Shown here piece after piece: positions 23,201 through 34,273 of a stretch of DNA of 64,000 nt (position 1 is the stretch's first letter; the number at the start of each line of letters is the position of its first letter). This DNA is from Bromus sterilis. Its lineage: Eukaryota; Streptophyta; Magnoliopsida; Poales; Poaceae. A program made the position numbers and the translations under genes. The stretch spans positions 119,333,001-119,397,000 of the forward strand of contig OX465598.1 of the NCBI GenBank assembly GCA_950022295.1, in the 5' to 3' direction. The notes beneath the pieces were generated by a model, which was given only the letters and a program-made list of their open reading frames with translations, ran no database searches and had not been told where the DNA came from.

Positions 23201-24548
23201 ATATTGACTATATTCGACGATGGATGGAAGGTCTAGGCTATCCCGCCCCGACGCTTTGTTCCATTCGAGTCACCTAGGATCCGAGTTCCGGGTATTGGTT
23301 TTAAGACTGAGCATGACTAACCGCGTGTGGGATTTTATGGGGTTCCCTTTTCTTACCTACCTAGCTTCAAACATTTCTAGAGGTGGCCCAAGCTGAATTA
23401 CCATTTGCAAACCATGCATATATATCTGTCGGGTCGCTCCTAGCAGATATCCTTTAAAACAACCCGGACCAGCGGAGACATGGTTTCCCTGTTGGTCCAC
23501 CGTTGACCGGCGAGGGCCCGAGACCTCACATGAGGTGTCCCGGTAACCCAAACCCTGTTGAGACGGAAGAGGCCGATCCGAGGGCGCGGCCGGCTTTTGG
23601 ATTGGATGTCAACTCCCCAGGGGCCACCCGGATTTGTTCGTTGTTAGCTAGAGGGACCTGTCATTTCGGATCTCTTGGAACTAAATCATAAAATGGTTGC
23701 CTGTGATGGGTAGCAACTGAGAGAGATGTGTGTGCGTGAGGAGCATTGTAATGGGCAGTTGGTACACCCCTACAGGGTTAAATCTTTTCGAGCAGCCGTG
23801 TCCACGGTTATGGATGACTTGAGACCTACTCCTTGTTCATAGACAACAATAACTGAGATAATCTTAATATAACTTGACCAACGTGTGTGTGCCTTGACTG
23901 CTTCTTCTTCGTCGGGATGCGAAGAGGAGGACAAGGATAGGATAGGTGTTATGCTTGCATAAGTAGGTGGATAGAAGACTTGTTGGAAGCGATTCCTCAT
24001 CGAATGCTTGGTTCTCATCTTACTCTAAAATAGACTGTTAGCCACTCATATATTGCTAGTGCATTTGCAACCTCACCGCTACCCCCTTCTTACCCGTGAG
24101 AAGTTAGTTACAAGACTTTTGATATATTCTCACCCCTTGCTTTTCTTTCCCCCTTTATGTTTTGCCTGATCGACCGCTGCAGTTGATTACTACCTCGACT
24201 CTTCTTCTGGACGCCTTCGTGGAGACTCGACGACGACTAGTTAGGAGGATCCTGGCGGAGATCCTGGACCCGTGTGGTTACGGGAATGGTGTGTTTTACC
24301 TTTGGCACTAGGCATTTGAATGTAGTGTGTACCCAGACATGTATCTTCCGCTGATGTATTATATTAAGGCAATTGTATGCCGATTGTATGAGATGTTGTA
24401 TCTCTGTATCTTTAATGTTGTGATATCATGTTGGAAATCCGGGGCATATGACTTCGTCATATGTCGTGGTGGGACCGATATGTGCTTCGTCCTAGGATAT
24501 GGATGGAAACATCTAAATCTGGAACAGTACCCCATATCGGGCGTTACA
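20284..24548 (+). repeat. 5' LTR of L
   Basis: Complete 4,265-base LTR. It has a TATA box (TATATAAAG at 20751), then a TCTAGGGTTTCCCTAGCC segment containing a telo-box-like TAGGGTTT, then a very GC-rich block (about 20880-21440) that gives overlapping Pro/Ser/Arg-rich open frames of up to 238 codons. These frames have no family motif and do not keep one frame between the two LTRs, so I do not call them genes. The block contains CCCTTGCAGGT, which resembles a splice acceptor. The rest (21440-24548) is AT-rich. Confidence 0.88.
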
Positions 24549-25143
24549 ACTTGGTATCAGAACCTTACCGACCGTACGATCCTTTCTGACCGAAGTCGAG
24601 TCTAGACAAAAACTATTTTGTAGTTACTAAGTTAGTTATAGGAGAGTAGGAATCTTTTTACTCCTTACCCTTGCTCTAGTTAGGACAAGTGTCGTAAGTG
24701 TTTTAATTCTTGACTTATCCCCTTCAAACTTTAGGATCTCGAGTGAGTGGAGTTTCCGAATAGTTACAATGCCTTGCTTGCAGCGTATTGTCTCGATTCC
24801 GATCTCAGGTTTGGGAATTCCTGTAGTACCTTTAGCTTCTCCGATTTCGGGTATCATTTAGGTCATCCATTGCCATCCCTCCTTTTACCGGTGTTTTTAC
24901 GACTTGCGTCAAAAATCACTATCCCTTGATCTGGTTTTTGCGATCGTTCTTCCTCTTCTCACTAACGGTTTCGTTTTCCGACGTTGCCGTCTCTCTGCGG
25001 AAATTTATCTCGACACGAGTTCGATGTCGACATGGAGCAGAGTCCCTTGTTGGTTGTGTTGAAGATCGTCGACTCTTTTCTCCCCCCTCTCCACCGGATC
25101 ATCCAGGATCTCGGGACGAGATCCCTTGTTTGTGGTGTTGTAT
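24549..25143 (+). other. Interior of L: primer site and short non-coding DNA
   Basis: It opens with ACTTGGTATCAGAACC. TGGTATCAGAACC differs by one base from the tRNA-iMet primer site. The remaining ~580 bases carry no domain motif and no conserved frame. No good purine-rich tract is visible immediately before the right LTR (gtggtgttgtat), so the original polypurine tract may be lost or very degenerate. Confidence 0.75.
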
Positions 25144-27347
25144 TGTAACAGCCCAGATTTCAGAAAAATTAAAAATTTTGTTTTCAGTGTGAATTGTTTG
25201 ATTGTCTGATTTGTTTGCGGTGTTTGCATCCCCGATCTATCGATCGGCAAATAATTTCCCCCTTTTATCTCGTACTGGACGGAGACTGAACTTTGCAACC
25301 CTGACACTCGACCTTTGCGACACCGGGTTTCACCGGATCACCGTCGCGAAAACCGCACAAGACCAGCCGCAGGCAACGGAACGAAAAACCCCGTTTAATA
25401 AGTAAATGGGATATTTTTATAGCGCGCCAGAAATGGTTCTTGAAACGATTCCAACTAGAGGTGAACGCCGCCGGCTCGACGCGCTGATCACGCAGTTCGA
25501 AGTTTTACCCGAATCAGAGGTCCTGTGGACCCCCGGCGGTCAAAAACGTAAACACCGCGCGCGTGAGAGAGAAACCGGGGTTGTTTTTGCAAACTGCCAG
25601 CCACCTGAGCTATATAAATACCACCACTCTCCCACCCCTTTCTAGGGTTTACCTATCCAAAAAAATTGCTGCCACCCCCTCTAAATTTCTCAGATCTGCC
25701 CAATTTATCCCAAATCCCGAAATTTCTATTTTCCTGCGATCTGGACCGTCGGATCGGCCGACCCAGCGGCCCAGATCCACCCACCTCTCCACCTCCTCTC
25801 TCCTCTCTCATTGAGCCTTTTCCATGCCGCGGACGCCGCCGCCTCCACTCCGACCGGCCACCGTGCACGCCGCGCCGGCGAGCAGCCGCTGGGCCGCCAC
25901 CCTCCTTCCCTCTCCCCTTTTCCCTCCTGCTCTCCCACTCTCATGGCCGCTCCCTCTCCTCCCTTGCAGGTCAGCCGTCGCCCTCCATGGCGCTCACCAG
26001 CGAGCTCGGCGCCGCCTCACGAAACCCCACGTCTCCGGCCACCCTCGAAGCCCGAGGCGGCCACCGTCCTCACCTCCGGCTGCGCCGTCCCAGCATCCCA
26101 CGCCTCGCCTCGCGGCGCCTCCCTGCCTCGCCGGCGAGCGCAACCGCCGCCGCCGGTGCCCTGTGTCCCGAGCGAAAGAGGACGAGGCCGCCCTCGAGAT
26201 GGGCTTCCATCTACACCACGACCCAGTGCGCTAGTGAACGCAGCCCGATCCAGCTAGCGCGACCCACCTCCAGCGCCAGCCTCGGCCCGAGCCGGTCCAG
26301 ATCCAACCCCAGGCCAATGGGCCGAGCCCATGTGGGGTGAGCCTTTTTTTTCTTTTTCCCCGAGATCTATGATTTTTTCTAAGTCTGGAAATTTGGTGCT
26401 GCTGGATCAATTTTGCTGGTAGAATTGCGAGTAAACCGTAGCCCGAATGCATGTGCGCCCAAAAGGAAAATTGGCTCCACCAGTTTTGACTGCGAGTCGC
26501 TTTAGTTATCTCAAATCTTTGGCAGGAAGGGGCCAAGCCAAATAGTGCTCTTTAGAAGCGTAATCCGTGCTTGAAACTCCTTCGCTAGGATCCAAAAACC
26601 TATGCTTCCGCTCTTCCTCACCAGGCAATGCTTACTCTTCTCGATCAAGATTTTGGAGACTTTGAAGCTCAAGGACACGACAGCGCTTGAAACAAATGCT
26701 TTGTTTTGGCACCTTCGTCTTCCTTTCTAACATTAGTAAATTCGAGCTAATGGGACCAGTTTTGAATTGCCTAGAGGGTGGAGAAGTCACATCATCTGAG
26801 GTTTGTTGTGGGTTCAATTATGACCCCGGTCTAGAAGACGGAGTGGTTGCACAAACGCATGATTTGATTACTAAATATTGAGTCATTGAACGAATATTCG
26901 AGTAAATTCACCTTTTTCTATGAAAGCAAGGATTGGGCTGGATTGCTTATTCGTCCACGCACGATCCCATAGGAACGATTTCATCGCCCTAAGAAGCAGA
27001 ACGCGCCATCACCTACAGCCCTTTCCTCTGCCGGGGACTTTCACGAAATGAAAACGGGCGGCATCATCGTATGCTCGACATTAGAAGGCCAAGCATGCCC
27101 GATGAGTCAACTCTTGAAAAAATAGAAAATAGCTGCTGACTTGAGTCCAGAAGGGAAGCGACTGATTTCCAATTCTTCTTTGCTAGCGCTTGACTCCTGT
27201 GGAATTCCATTAACAAGCTTAAAAGAAAGCCTTTTATTTTATTTCCTTTTTTCTCTTAGTAGAAGTCCCATATCTGTCTCATCGATCTGGCCCTATACCA
27301 CGTGTAGCCACACTCGTCTGTCCTTTTCTACTTAGTTGGACAGATCA

Positions 27348-27501
27348 CTTCATAAAATCGTATAAAAATAAAGCAAGAGGATGCGCGTTAGCGCAACGGC
27401 TTTTGCGCTAGTTGCTCAATCCGTCTTCATAAAATCGTATAAAAATAAAGCAAGAGGATGCGCGTTAGCGCAACGGCTTTCGTGCTAGTTGCTCAATCCG
27501 T
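27348..27501. repeat. 77-bp tandem duplication inside N
   Basis: Two head-to-tail units, 27348-27424 and 27425-27501, differing at a few bases. Each contains GCGCGTTAGCGCAACGGC and an inverted counterpart, so each unit can form a small hairpin. I recall this GCGC-rich motif as dispersed in grass mitochondrial DNA, which supports the origin of N. Confidence 0.8.
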
Positions 27502-27849
27502 TGCTTGCTTCTCTTCTGTCTTGGAAAAGTGAGGATTTCCTATCTGATCCAAGGGAAGGAAGAGAGGTGGAAAGTGTCTAAGTGTCAAATCGAGATTGTG
27601 TGGGTGTCCGCTCATGTTCGACGCTATCGAAAATCATGCATTGGATGGATGCCCGGGCATTGAGAAGGAAGGACGCTTTCAGAGGCGAAAGGCCAACGTT
27701 CCGAGGAGAAGAAGGAATGGTTGTATGCATGCGCCGGACGCCTATAAAAAAGTAAAAGAAACCATGGATGGGGAGAAAGAAATCCCTACTTACTTGACAG
27801 GTTTCCGGGTCTCAGAAACATAGAAAGGATTTAACAAATAGGATAGTCT

Positions 27850-27990
27850 AATGTCCAGTGAGGGCTTCATCAAATAAATCAAGCAAGTCATACAAGTGCA
27901 ACAGTCCATAAATGTAACAAACCACTTGAACCCGCTCACAGAAGTGACAGAACATGGACCCCAAACATCAGAATGTATCAATAAGAAGGG
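27850..27990 (-). pseudogene. Ty1/copia integrase fragment inside N
   Basis: The minus-strand frame reads IHSDVWGPCSVTSVSGFKWF then VTFMDCCT, a close match to the start of the Ty1/copia integrase core (H-S-D-V-W-G-P with the first catalytic Asp, then the F-V-T-F-[ID]-D-.-[ST] block, here with Cys at the second Asp). Homology covers about 45 residues and then fades. It is a dead fragment within mitochondrial-type DNA. Confidence 0.8.
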
Positions 27991-28644
27991 TTCATCAAAC
28001 AATTGAATAAGCGTATCAAAGAGAATGAGGTCTAGCACTCCGAAATACCATTGAGAAAGAGCAATAGAACAAGGTTAGAATAAGATCTCCAAAATGGGTG
28101 GGACAACCAAAGGCAATTCAATGGATAATCGGTATACTTAGTGCGTAGGCAGGCCCAACGGTATCCAATCAATGTAGTCGGCAGAACAAAGGAAACAGGA
28201 ATGAGAGATAAGAAAAAAATCTAAGTACCGAGAGGAAAATAGAGATCAAACTCAACTAGACGGCAGTTCCTCTTGTTCAAACCTCTCTTGCCGAGTCTTC
28301 TCCTCATAGCGAGTTTCGCTCTCGCTTCGCGTGTCCTAAACATAAAAAAAGAAAGAATTGATTGTGAAAGACAAGTGTTTCATTCCCCTCCCTAATCGTT
28401 GAAATTCGAACTGTCCGCTAGCTCCTCCTTTGTTTGGATTATAGCCCTTCCTTGGGGATTGACTATCCAAAGTCAATCTTTCCAGTTTCGAATGCTACTA
28501 TTTCTTCGTGGGCAGAAAGTCCAAAATCTTCTTTTTCTGGTACTCCTTACTCTTTTCTCCCGTCGTCCTACTTTCACTTCTACGGACCTTCTATCCATAA
28601 CGAGTTCCAGGATTGGTGAATCGATGTGGGAATAGATAAAACGA

Positions 28645-28750
28645 TTGTTGAGTACACAGTATAACCGTGTAGCTCATCCAGAAGATCATCAATGACCGGT
28701 ATCGGGTATTTCTTTTCTACGGTTTGCGCATTGAGTTGCCTATAATCCAT
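28645..28750 (-). pseudogene. Ty3/gypsy RT fragment inside N
   Basis: The minus-strand frame reads DYRQLNAQTVEKKYPIPVID then DLLDELHG, the conserved RT block that follows R-.-C-[IV] in Ty3/gypsy elements (chromovirus-like). Only about 35 residues are recognisable, and the flanks do not continue as RT. A fragment this short is non-functional. Confidence 0.8.
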
Positions 28751-29018
28751 AGGCGCCAGCCCAGTTCCTAGCCAGTGTGGGGTTCTGCCATGGATATTCG
28801 GTCCACTCCAGAATTCCATTCATTTTTCAAACGTAACTCGATTGACTCAATTCACAAATGGCAAGGAAGTCAAAAGTGACGCTTACAGGTCGTACGACAA
28901 TTGCTTCTCTTCCGGGACTTTTTCCACTGTGAAAGCTTCTCTCAATCCCTCCCTAGTCCTTTCTTTCCTGGGCACAGGCTTACCTGGTTGACCGCCCACA
29001 TTCATTCATTGTTTGTTC

Positions 29019-29097
29019 TGTTGTGGAATCGAACCACAGAGCTAGCGCAATTGGGATTTAGAGTCCCATGCGCTTAAAGAGGATTTTCAGTCCTCTT
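29019..29097 (-). other. tRNA-like remnant inside N
   Basis: Minus strand shows a T-arm-like hairpin (TGTGGTTCGATTCCACA), an anticodon-arm-like hairpin (TGGGACTCTAAATCCCA) and, upstream, a second anticodon-arm-like hairpin (GAGGACTGAAAATCCTC) resembling tRNA-Phe(GAA). No D-arm and no acceptor stem pair up, so this is a fragment or chimera rather than a working tRNA gene. Confidence 0.35.
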
Positions 29098-29149
29098 CTA
29101 TTTCCGGCAGTAGCTCAGCCCGTTCCGGGCCAGTACGCGCCCCGCTCCG

Positions 29150-29366
29150 AAACAAAGAAAAAGGTGCGTGCCGCACTCACGAGGGACTGCCAGTGAGATA
29201 CTGGAGGAAGGTGGGGATGACGTCAAGTCCGCATGGCCCTTATGGGCTGGGCCACACACGTGCTACAATGGCAATGACAATGGGAAGCAAGGCTGTAAGG
29301 CGGAGCGAATCCGGAAAGATTGCCTCAGTTCGGATTGTTCTCTGCAACTCGGGAACATGAAGTTGA

Positions 29367-29405
<39 letters not shown>

Positions 29406-29544
29406 TGTACCCGGGCCCTGTACACACCGCCCGTCACACCCTGGGAATTGGTTTCGCCCGAAGCATCGGACCAATGATCACCCATGACTTCTGTGTACCA
29501 CTAGTGCCACAAAGGCCTTTGGTGGTCTTATTGGCGCATACTAC
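29150..29544 (+). rRNA. rrn18: Mitochondrial 18S rRNA gene, 3' fragment
   Basis: Contains the universal small-subunit blocks GGAGGAAGGTGGGGATGACG, CACACGTGCTACAATGGC, the decoding-region neighbour GTACACACCGCCCGTCACAC and the plant-mitochondrial extension around CATGACTTCTGTGTACCAC. It stops at GGCGCATACTAC, before the conserved GTCGTAACAAGG end of the gene, and it lacks the 5' three-quarters. The 5' edge is approximate. It resembles bacterial 16S more than nuclear 18S, fitting a mitochondrial origin. As a fragment in nuclear DNA it is not expected to be functional. Confidence 0.93.
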
Positions 29545-29990
29545 CTGCCTAACCCTTCGCTCCGAGGGACCGTAGAACGGAAAGCGCCTTCTAAACAACT
29601 CGGAAGAAGGGAAGGGGCCTATGTATTTGCATGACCCTGGTCTTATGTGCATTCGGAAGAACCAACCTAGACTAACATATAAGACCGAAGGGACAGACTC
29701 CTTTCCGAATGGTCTATGGGGCAGAAGCTATAATCCTCACTTTTTCCTAGCGTCTAGACACCACCTATTAGTAAATCAAGAAAGCAAAGTAATCGCAATT
29801 CTTAACTTCGCTGATCCAACAACACCAGTTCCTCGATCTTTAGAGTATTTCAGTACTGGTACTTCGGAATCTGGAGCAAGCAGGTTTCATTCCTGGTAAA
29901 GGTGATTGGTCGGTACTCCCCTCTGCCAACCCACGAGCTAAAGGTAAAGGAAAAGGAAAGAGGAGAAGGAAGTAGAGAAATTAGTTTTGT
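29545..29990. other. Right flank of N, unassigned mitochondrial-type DNA
   Basis: No recognised gene. It is presumed mitochondrial by contiguity with the rRNA fragment. The join to it at 29544 is itself a rearrangement, because in a complete mitochondrial gene the 18S sequence would continue here. It ends in an AG-rich tail next to the host LTR. Confidence 0.5.
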
Positions 29991-32900
29991 GTGTACTTCA
30001 GTTCATCTTTTGTGAGCATTTTGATTTGAGGCCATCTTGATGTTGTTAATCTCTGTTGAAGTGAGCATCAGATTGTTAACTGCTATTATTTCCTGATAAG
30101 TGCTGCTGTTATTATTCTATTGCAAGTTTGAGTGATAATTGTGACACATCCATGAGGCCTATTGCATTGATTATTGTTGCATACTGTTAAGCATCATGTC
30201 TACTTCCATTATATGTATTGCATTGTCATGTTTACATTCCTGGTCATAGTTATGTTTAGCTCCAAAGTTGTTGTGCTGCTGTTGTTGACAGCCACCTCTG
30301 TTTTTCACTAAGTCTGTAACTTTCCGATGCCATGTTGCACGCTTAATATATTTTGATCTGTTATGCCTATGACCTTGATTCTTGTTTTTACCTGATCACC
30401 ATCATGTCTACTCCATGCTCATATTTTGCTATGTCATGTTGCTGCACTTTTCATATAGTTTTACCCCTGTTTGTACAGCATGAAAATAACAGTTTCTGGC
30501 CTGTTTTCCTGATTTTCATAAAGTCCTAGACAAGTAATGTTTTATTGCTTTTTGCATGAGCTATAATTAGTTGTTCATGATGCCTTTTTGCATGATTCCT
30601 TTTGCCATGTCTACTTTAGTTGCATATCATTTGTGAGCATGTTTGCATTCATTATCCTGTTTATGCATTGCTCTAAAGTGTGCTTCCTGATGTTTGGCAG
30701 ATTGTGCCCGTAACTTGTTTTGCTTGTATCTTTTTAACCGTAACTCCGTTTGGAGTGTTCTTTATATGTAACTTGATTAGTTTTTTGTTTAATTTGTGTT
30801 TATGCTATCATTTTATTCTGTTAACAATAAGAAAATATTGTTTAGGGCAAAACAGTACCAAATGCAATAATTATCATGGGGTCCGTAATAGTTTCCATGC
30901 ATAGGTTTTATCCCCCCACTTAAGGTGACTAGATTAGGTAGTTTAATTTCTGCTTCACCTTTTGTTGTGATTGCGTGATATGCCATGCTTGAGTGAGATG
31001 CCATGTTAACAACCTTTTCTCATGTTGTTTAGCTAAACAACTTGAACCATTCTAAATGTGCGGCATCGTCGTTTGTGACGAGTACTCCACTTAACCAGTT
31101 AGTAACCGCTCTCGACGATAGATGCGATGCCTTTGTGCATTGTCTCGTTTTGTCTTCTTGTTGATGCTTTCTCGTGATTGCTTCGTAGTAATAGATGCTT
31201 GCTCGTGGATTGCCTTTTCCAGTGTTTCCTTCTTGTGTGCTTCCGCGGGTACCTCTCGGAGACGTTGCGATCTTGCGACCGACTTCACCTTCGGTTTCGG
31301 CTTCTCATCAGGTACGGGGGAGCATATATCATGCTTATAACTTTCAGCTCACTCGCGCCTAGGTGTAGGATAGAACGATTGCTTGATCCTACCACTTTAT
31401 GTTCATGCCTCTCAAATAAACGAAAACAGCCATGTCCTCCACATCCCAGCCAACCTTGTTCGGCTATGTTACTTTTGCTCGCTGCTCATCCACTGCTTAG
31501 TATGCATGGTAGAATGTTATCAACTGTTACCTCCTGTTACTCCTTGGATTGGGCTATCACATTATTATATTTATTGTGGATGATATGATTATTATAATGT
31601 TGACTATATTCGACGAAGGATGGAAGGTCTAGGCTATCCCGCCCCGACGCTTTGTTCAATTCAAGTAACCTAGGATATGAGTTCCCGGTATTGGTTTTAA
31701 GACTGAGCGTGCCTAACCGCGTGTGGGATTTTATGGGGTCCCGTTTTCTTACCTACCTAGCTTCAAACATTTCTAGAGGTGGCCCAAGACGATTTACCAT
31801 TTGCAAACCATGCATATATATCTGTCGGGTCGCTCCTAGTAGATATCCTTTAAAACAACCCGGACCAGCGGAGACATGGTTTCCATGTTATTCCACCTTT
31901 GACCGGCGTTGGCCCGGGACCTCACGTGAGGTTTCCCGGTAACCCAAACCCTGTTGAGACGGAAGAGGCCGATCCGAGGGCGCGGCCGGCTTTTGGATTG
32001 GATGTCGACTCCCCGGGGCCACCCGGATTTGTTCTTTGTTAGCTAGAGGGACCTGTCGTTTCAGATCTCTTGGAAATAAATCATAAAATGGTTGCCTGTG
32101 ATGGGTAGAACCTGAGAGAGATGGGCGTGCGTGCAGAGCCTTGTAATGGGCAGTTGGTACACCCCTGCAGGGTTAAATCTTTTCGAGAAGCCGTGTCCAC
32201 GGTTATGGACGACTTGAGACCTACTCCTTGTTCATAGACAAGGAAAACTGAGATAATCTTAATATAACTTGACCAATGTGTGTGTGTGCCTTGACTGCTT
32301 CTTCTTCGTCGGGATGCGAAGAGGAGTACAAGGATAGGATAGGTGTTATGCTTGCGTAAGTAGGTGGATAGCAGACTTGTTGGAAGAAATTCCTCATCGA
32401 ATGCTTGTTTCTCATCTTACTCTAAAATAGACCGTTAGCCACTCATATATTGCTTGCGTGTTTGCAACCTCGCCACTAGCCCCTTCTTACCCGTGAGAAG
32501 TTAGTTACAAGACTTTTGATATATTCTCACCTCTTGCTTTTCTTTTTCCCTTTATGTTTTGCCTGATCGGCCGCTACAGTTGATTACTACCTCGACTCTT
32601 CTTCTGGACGCCTTCGTGGAGACTCGACGACGACTAGTTAGGCGGATCCCGACGGAGAGCCTGGACCCGTGTGATTACGGGAATGGTCTTTTTTACCTTT
32701 GCCACTAGGCATTTGAATGTAGTCTATACCTAGACATGTATCTTCCGCTGATGTATTGTATTAAGGCAGTTGTATGCCGATTGTATGAGATGTTGTATCT
32801 CTGTATCTGTAATGTTGTGATATCATGTTGGAAATCCGTGGCATATGTCTTCGTCATATGTCGCGCTGGGACCGATATGTGATTCGTCCCCGGATCTGGA

Positions 32901-34065
32901 TGGAAATATCTAAATCTGGAACAGTACCGCATATCGGGCCTTACAGGTACTCTCTTTGGATGGCCGCGGTGACATTGGGAAATCCATAGATTGAGAACTA
33001 TGAACTCCGAGGTGTGCTTTTGCATCCCTACATAATTCTCGTCCTCTCTTGACCACAAAGGAATGACCTCCGAGTACGTGTCCATTGCATGTTTTAGTGG
33101 AAATATCATGTGATTAGACTATGTTAATGTTGTTGGGAGTTGCCACTAGTGAAAGTATGAAGCCTAGGCCTTGTTTCCACCATTGCAATACCATTTCTGC
33201 TCACGTTTACCACTTGTTTTCCTGCTGCACTTTTTATTACAGATTTATATTACCTTGCTTTGCCACACCTATCACCCATATTTTACCATCTCTTCATCGA
33301 ACTAGTGCACCTATACAACTCGTAGTTGTATTCGGTATGTTGGGGACATAAGAGACTTCTTGTATCTTAATTGCAGGGTTTCTTGAGAGAGACCATCTAA
33401 CCTCTACTTCAATTAGTTCGATAAACGTTAGGTCATCCACTTGAGGGAAATTGTGGCTGTCCTACAAACCTCTGCGCTTGGAGACCCAACATAGCCTACA
33501 AGAATAGAAGCGTGCGTAGACATCAGAAGCGTCCATGATGGAGGGTAAGCTCCCGAAGGTCAATCCTCCCTCTGGCAGGGTGCCGAGAAGAGGTCTGCCG
33601 GCGCTCCCAATCTTGGAAGCGTGGCGGCGGCGGAACAGAGGCGAGATCGTGAAAAAGGATTATGTCCTTGGAAGAATCCCGTCACGGAGAATAAATAGGC
33701 AAAGGGGGGCAACCAGGGGGCCACCAGGGGTCTAGGCGCCCCCTGGCGTGGCCAAGCCCTAGGGCAAGCCACCAGGGCGCCGGGCCCCTGGTGGTGGCCC
33801 TTTGGCCCGACCCAGGTGTTTCCGGAAGGTTCTTCCGTGCTTATTTTTTATCTGATTTTTCCCGAATTTTTGGAGCACTTTTAATATGGGGGAAACCTGA
33901 AATAGAAAAACAGCAAAAAAATAGGAACTGACACTGGGGTGCACTGAGTTAATAAGTTAGTCCAAATATGATCAAAATTCTATGAAAGTGTATCTAGATC
34001 ATAGAAATATCACACAAAACATGCATGGATCAAGCAGAAATTATAGATATGTTTGGGACGTATCA

Positions 34066-34273
34066 GCGCAGCCTAACCCCTGGCCGTGCCGGGTGGCCTC
34101 CTGGGCACCCCGGAGTACGTCTCTGACCCCACTTTGGCCTGTTACCTTCCTTTCGGTGCAGAAATTTTAGCTATATATTTTCCTGGATCGTCCCGACACT
34201 GTATCTCATGATTTCGTGTGTATTCTTTTCGATCTGTTTCTGCTAGGAAATCTTTCATCTAGACCTAGGTGCC
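34066..34273 (+). other. F spacer between pol and the downstream ORF
   Basis: Resumes F after solo LTR G (first five bases GCGCA). GC-rich at first (cctggccgtgccgggtggc), then AT-rich with no frame. It leads to the ATG of the post-pol ORF at 34274. Confidence 0.6.

Larger units (their letters stand above)
26474..29990. other. Insert N: nuclear copy of mitochondrial DNA (NUMT), about 3.5 kb
   Basis: A 3,517-base segment present in the 3' LTR of L but absent from its 5' LTR. At the junctions LTR sequence stops at AAAATTG and resumes at TTAGTTTTG with about one base lost and no target duplication, as expected for end-joining insertion of organelle DNA. It contains a 3' portion of the plant mitochondrial 18S rRNA gene and two retroelement fragments of the sort found in plant mitochondrial genomes. 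The non-rRNA parts are called mitochondrial by contiguity. Because it is in only one LTR, it arrived after L had integrated. Confidence 0.85.
20284..32945 (+). mobile_element. Element L: LARD-like retrotransposon with 4.3-kb LTRs and a 0.6-kb interior
   Basis: Two long direct repeats, 20284-24548 (4,265 bases) and 25144-32945 (about 4,285 bases once mitochondrial insert N is removed), surround 595 bases. Each repeat starts TGTAACA and ends GTTACA or CTTACA. A perfect target duplication GGTAC lies at 20279-20283 and 32946-32950. A primer site follows the left LTR. No gag or pol motif is present anywhere, so the element is non-autonomous and must have used proteins from another element. Very long LTRs with a non-coding interior define LARDs, but this interior is unusually short. 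Confidence 0.9.
25144..32945 (+). repeat. 3' LTR of L, interrupted by mitochondrial insert N
   Basis: Left part 25144-26473 and right part 29991-32945 together match the 5' LTR from end to end. A TATA box (TATATAAATA) is at 25611. Differences from the 5' LTR are scattered substitutions and small indels, including a few short insertions in the GC-rich block. The uninterrupted sequence in the 5' LTR near 21565-21575 gives the exact insertion point of N. Confidence 0.88.
19403..33525 (+). mobile_element. Solo LTR H (Ty3/gypsy type), split by L
   Basis: LTR sequence at 19403-20283 and 32951-33525, about 1.46 kb. It begins TGATATGTCCCAAACATATC and ends GTAGACATCA. Perfect 5-base target duplications GAAGC flank it (19398-19402, 33526-33530). 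No primer site or coding interior is present, so it is a solo LTR. Its first ~100 bases resemble the start of the G/S LTR family, while its right half differs. The left part has the GC-rich block (19690-19770) typical of these LTRs. Confidence 0.85.
18293..34065 (-). mobile_element. Solo LTR G (Sabrina-like, minus), split by H, L and N
   Basis: LTR sequence lies at 18293-19402 and 33531-34065, 1,645 bases in all, the length expected for the S-type LTR family. Read on the minus strand it starts TGATACGTCCCAAACATATC at 34065 and ends in CA at 18293. There is no primer site or internal DNA outside it, and F sequence flanks both ends, with near-identical target duplications GCGCG/GCGCA. It is therefore a solo LTR made by LTR-LTR recombination. 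It was later hit by H. Confidence 0.8.

Noticed and set aside
28399..28635. 78-codon frame in the mitochondrial insert as a mitochondrial gene
   Set aside because: No similarity to any mitochondrial protein that I recognise, and no conserved motif.
29168..29575. 135-codon frame over the rRNA fragment
   Set aside because: The DNA is mitochondrial small-subunit rRNA. The open frame is incidental.
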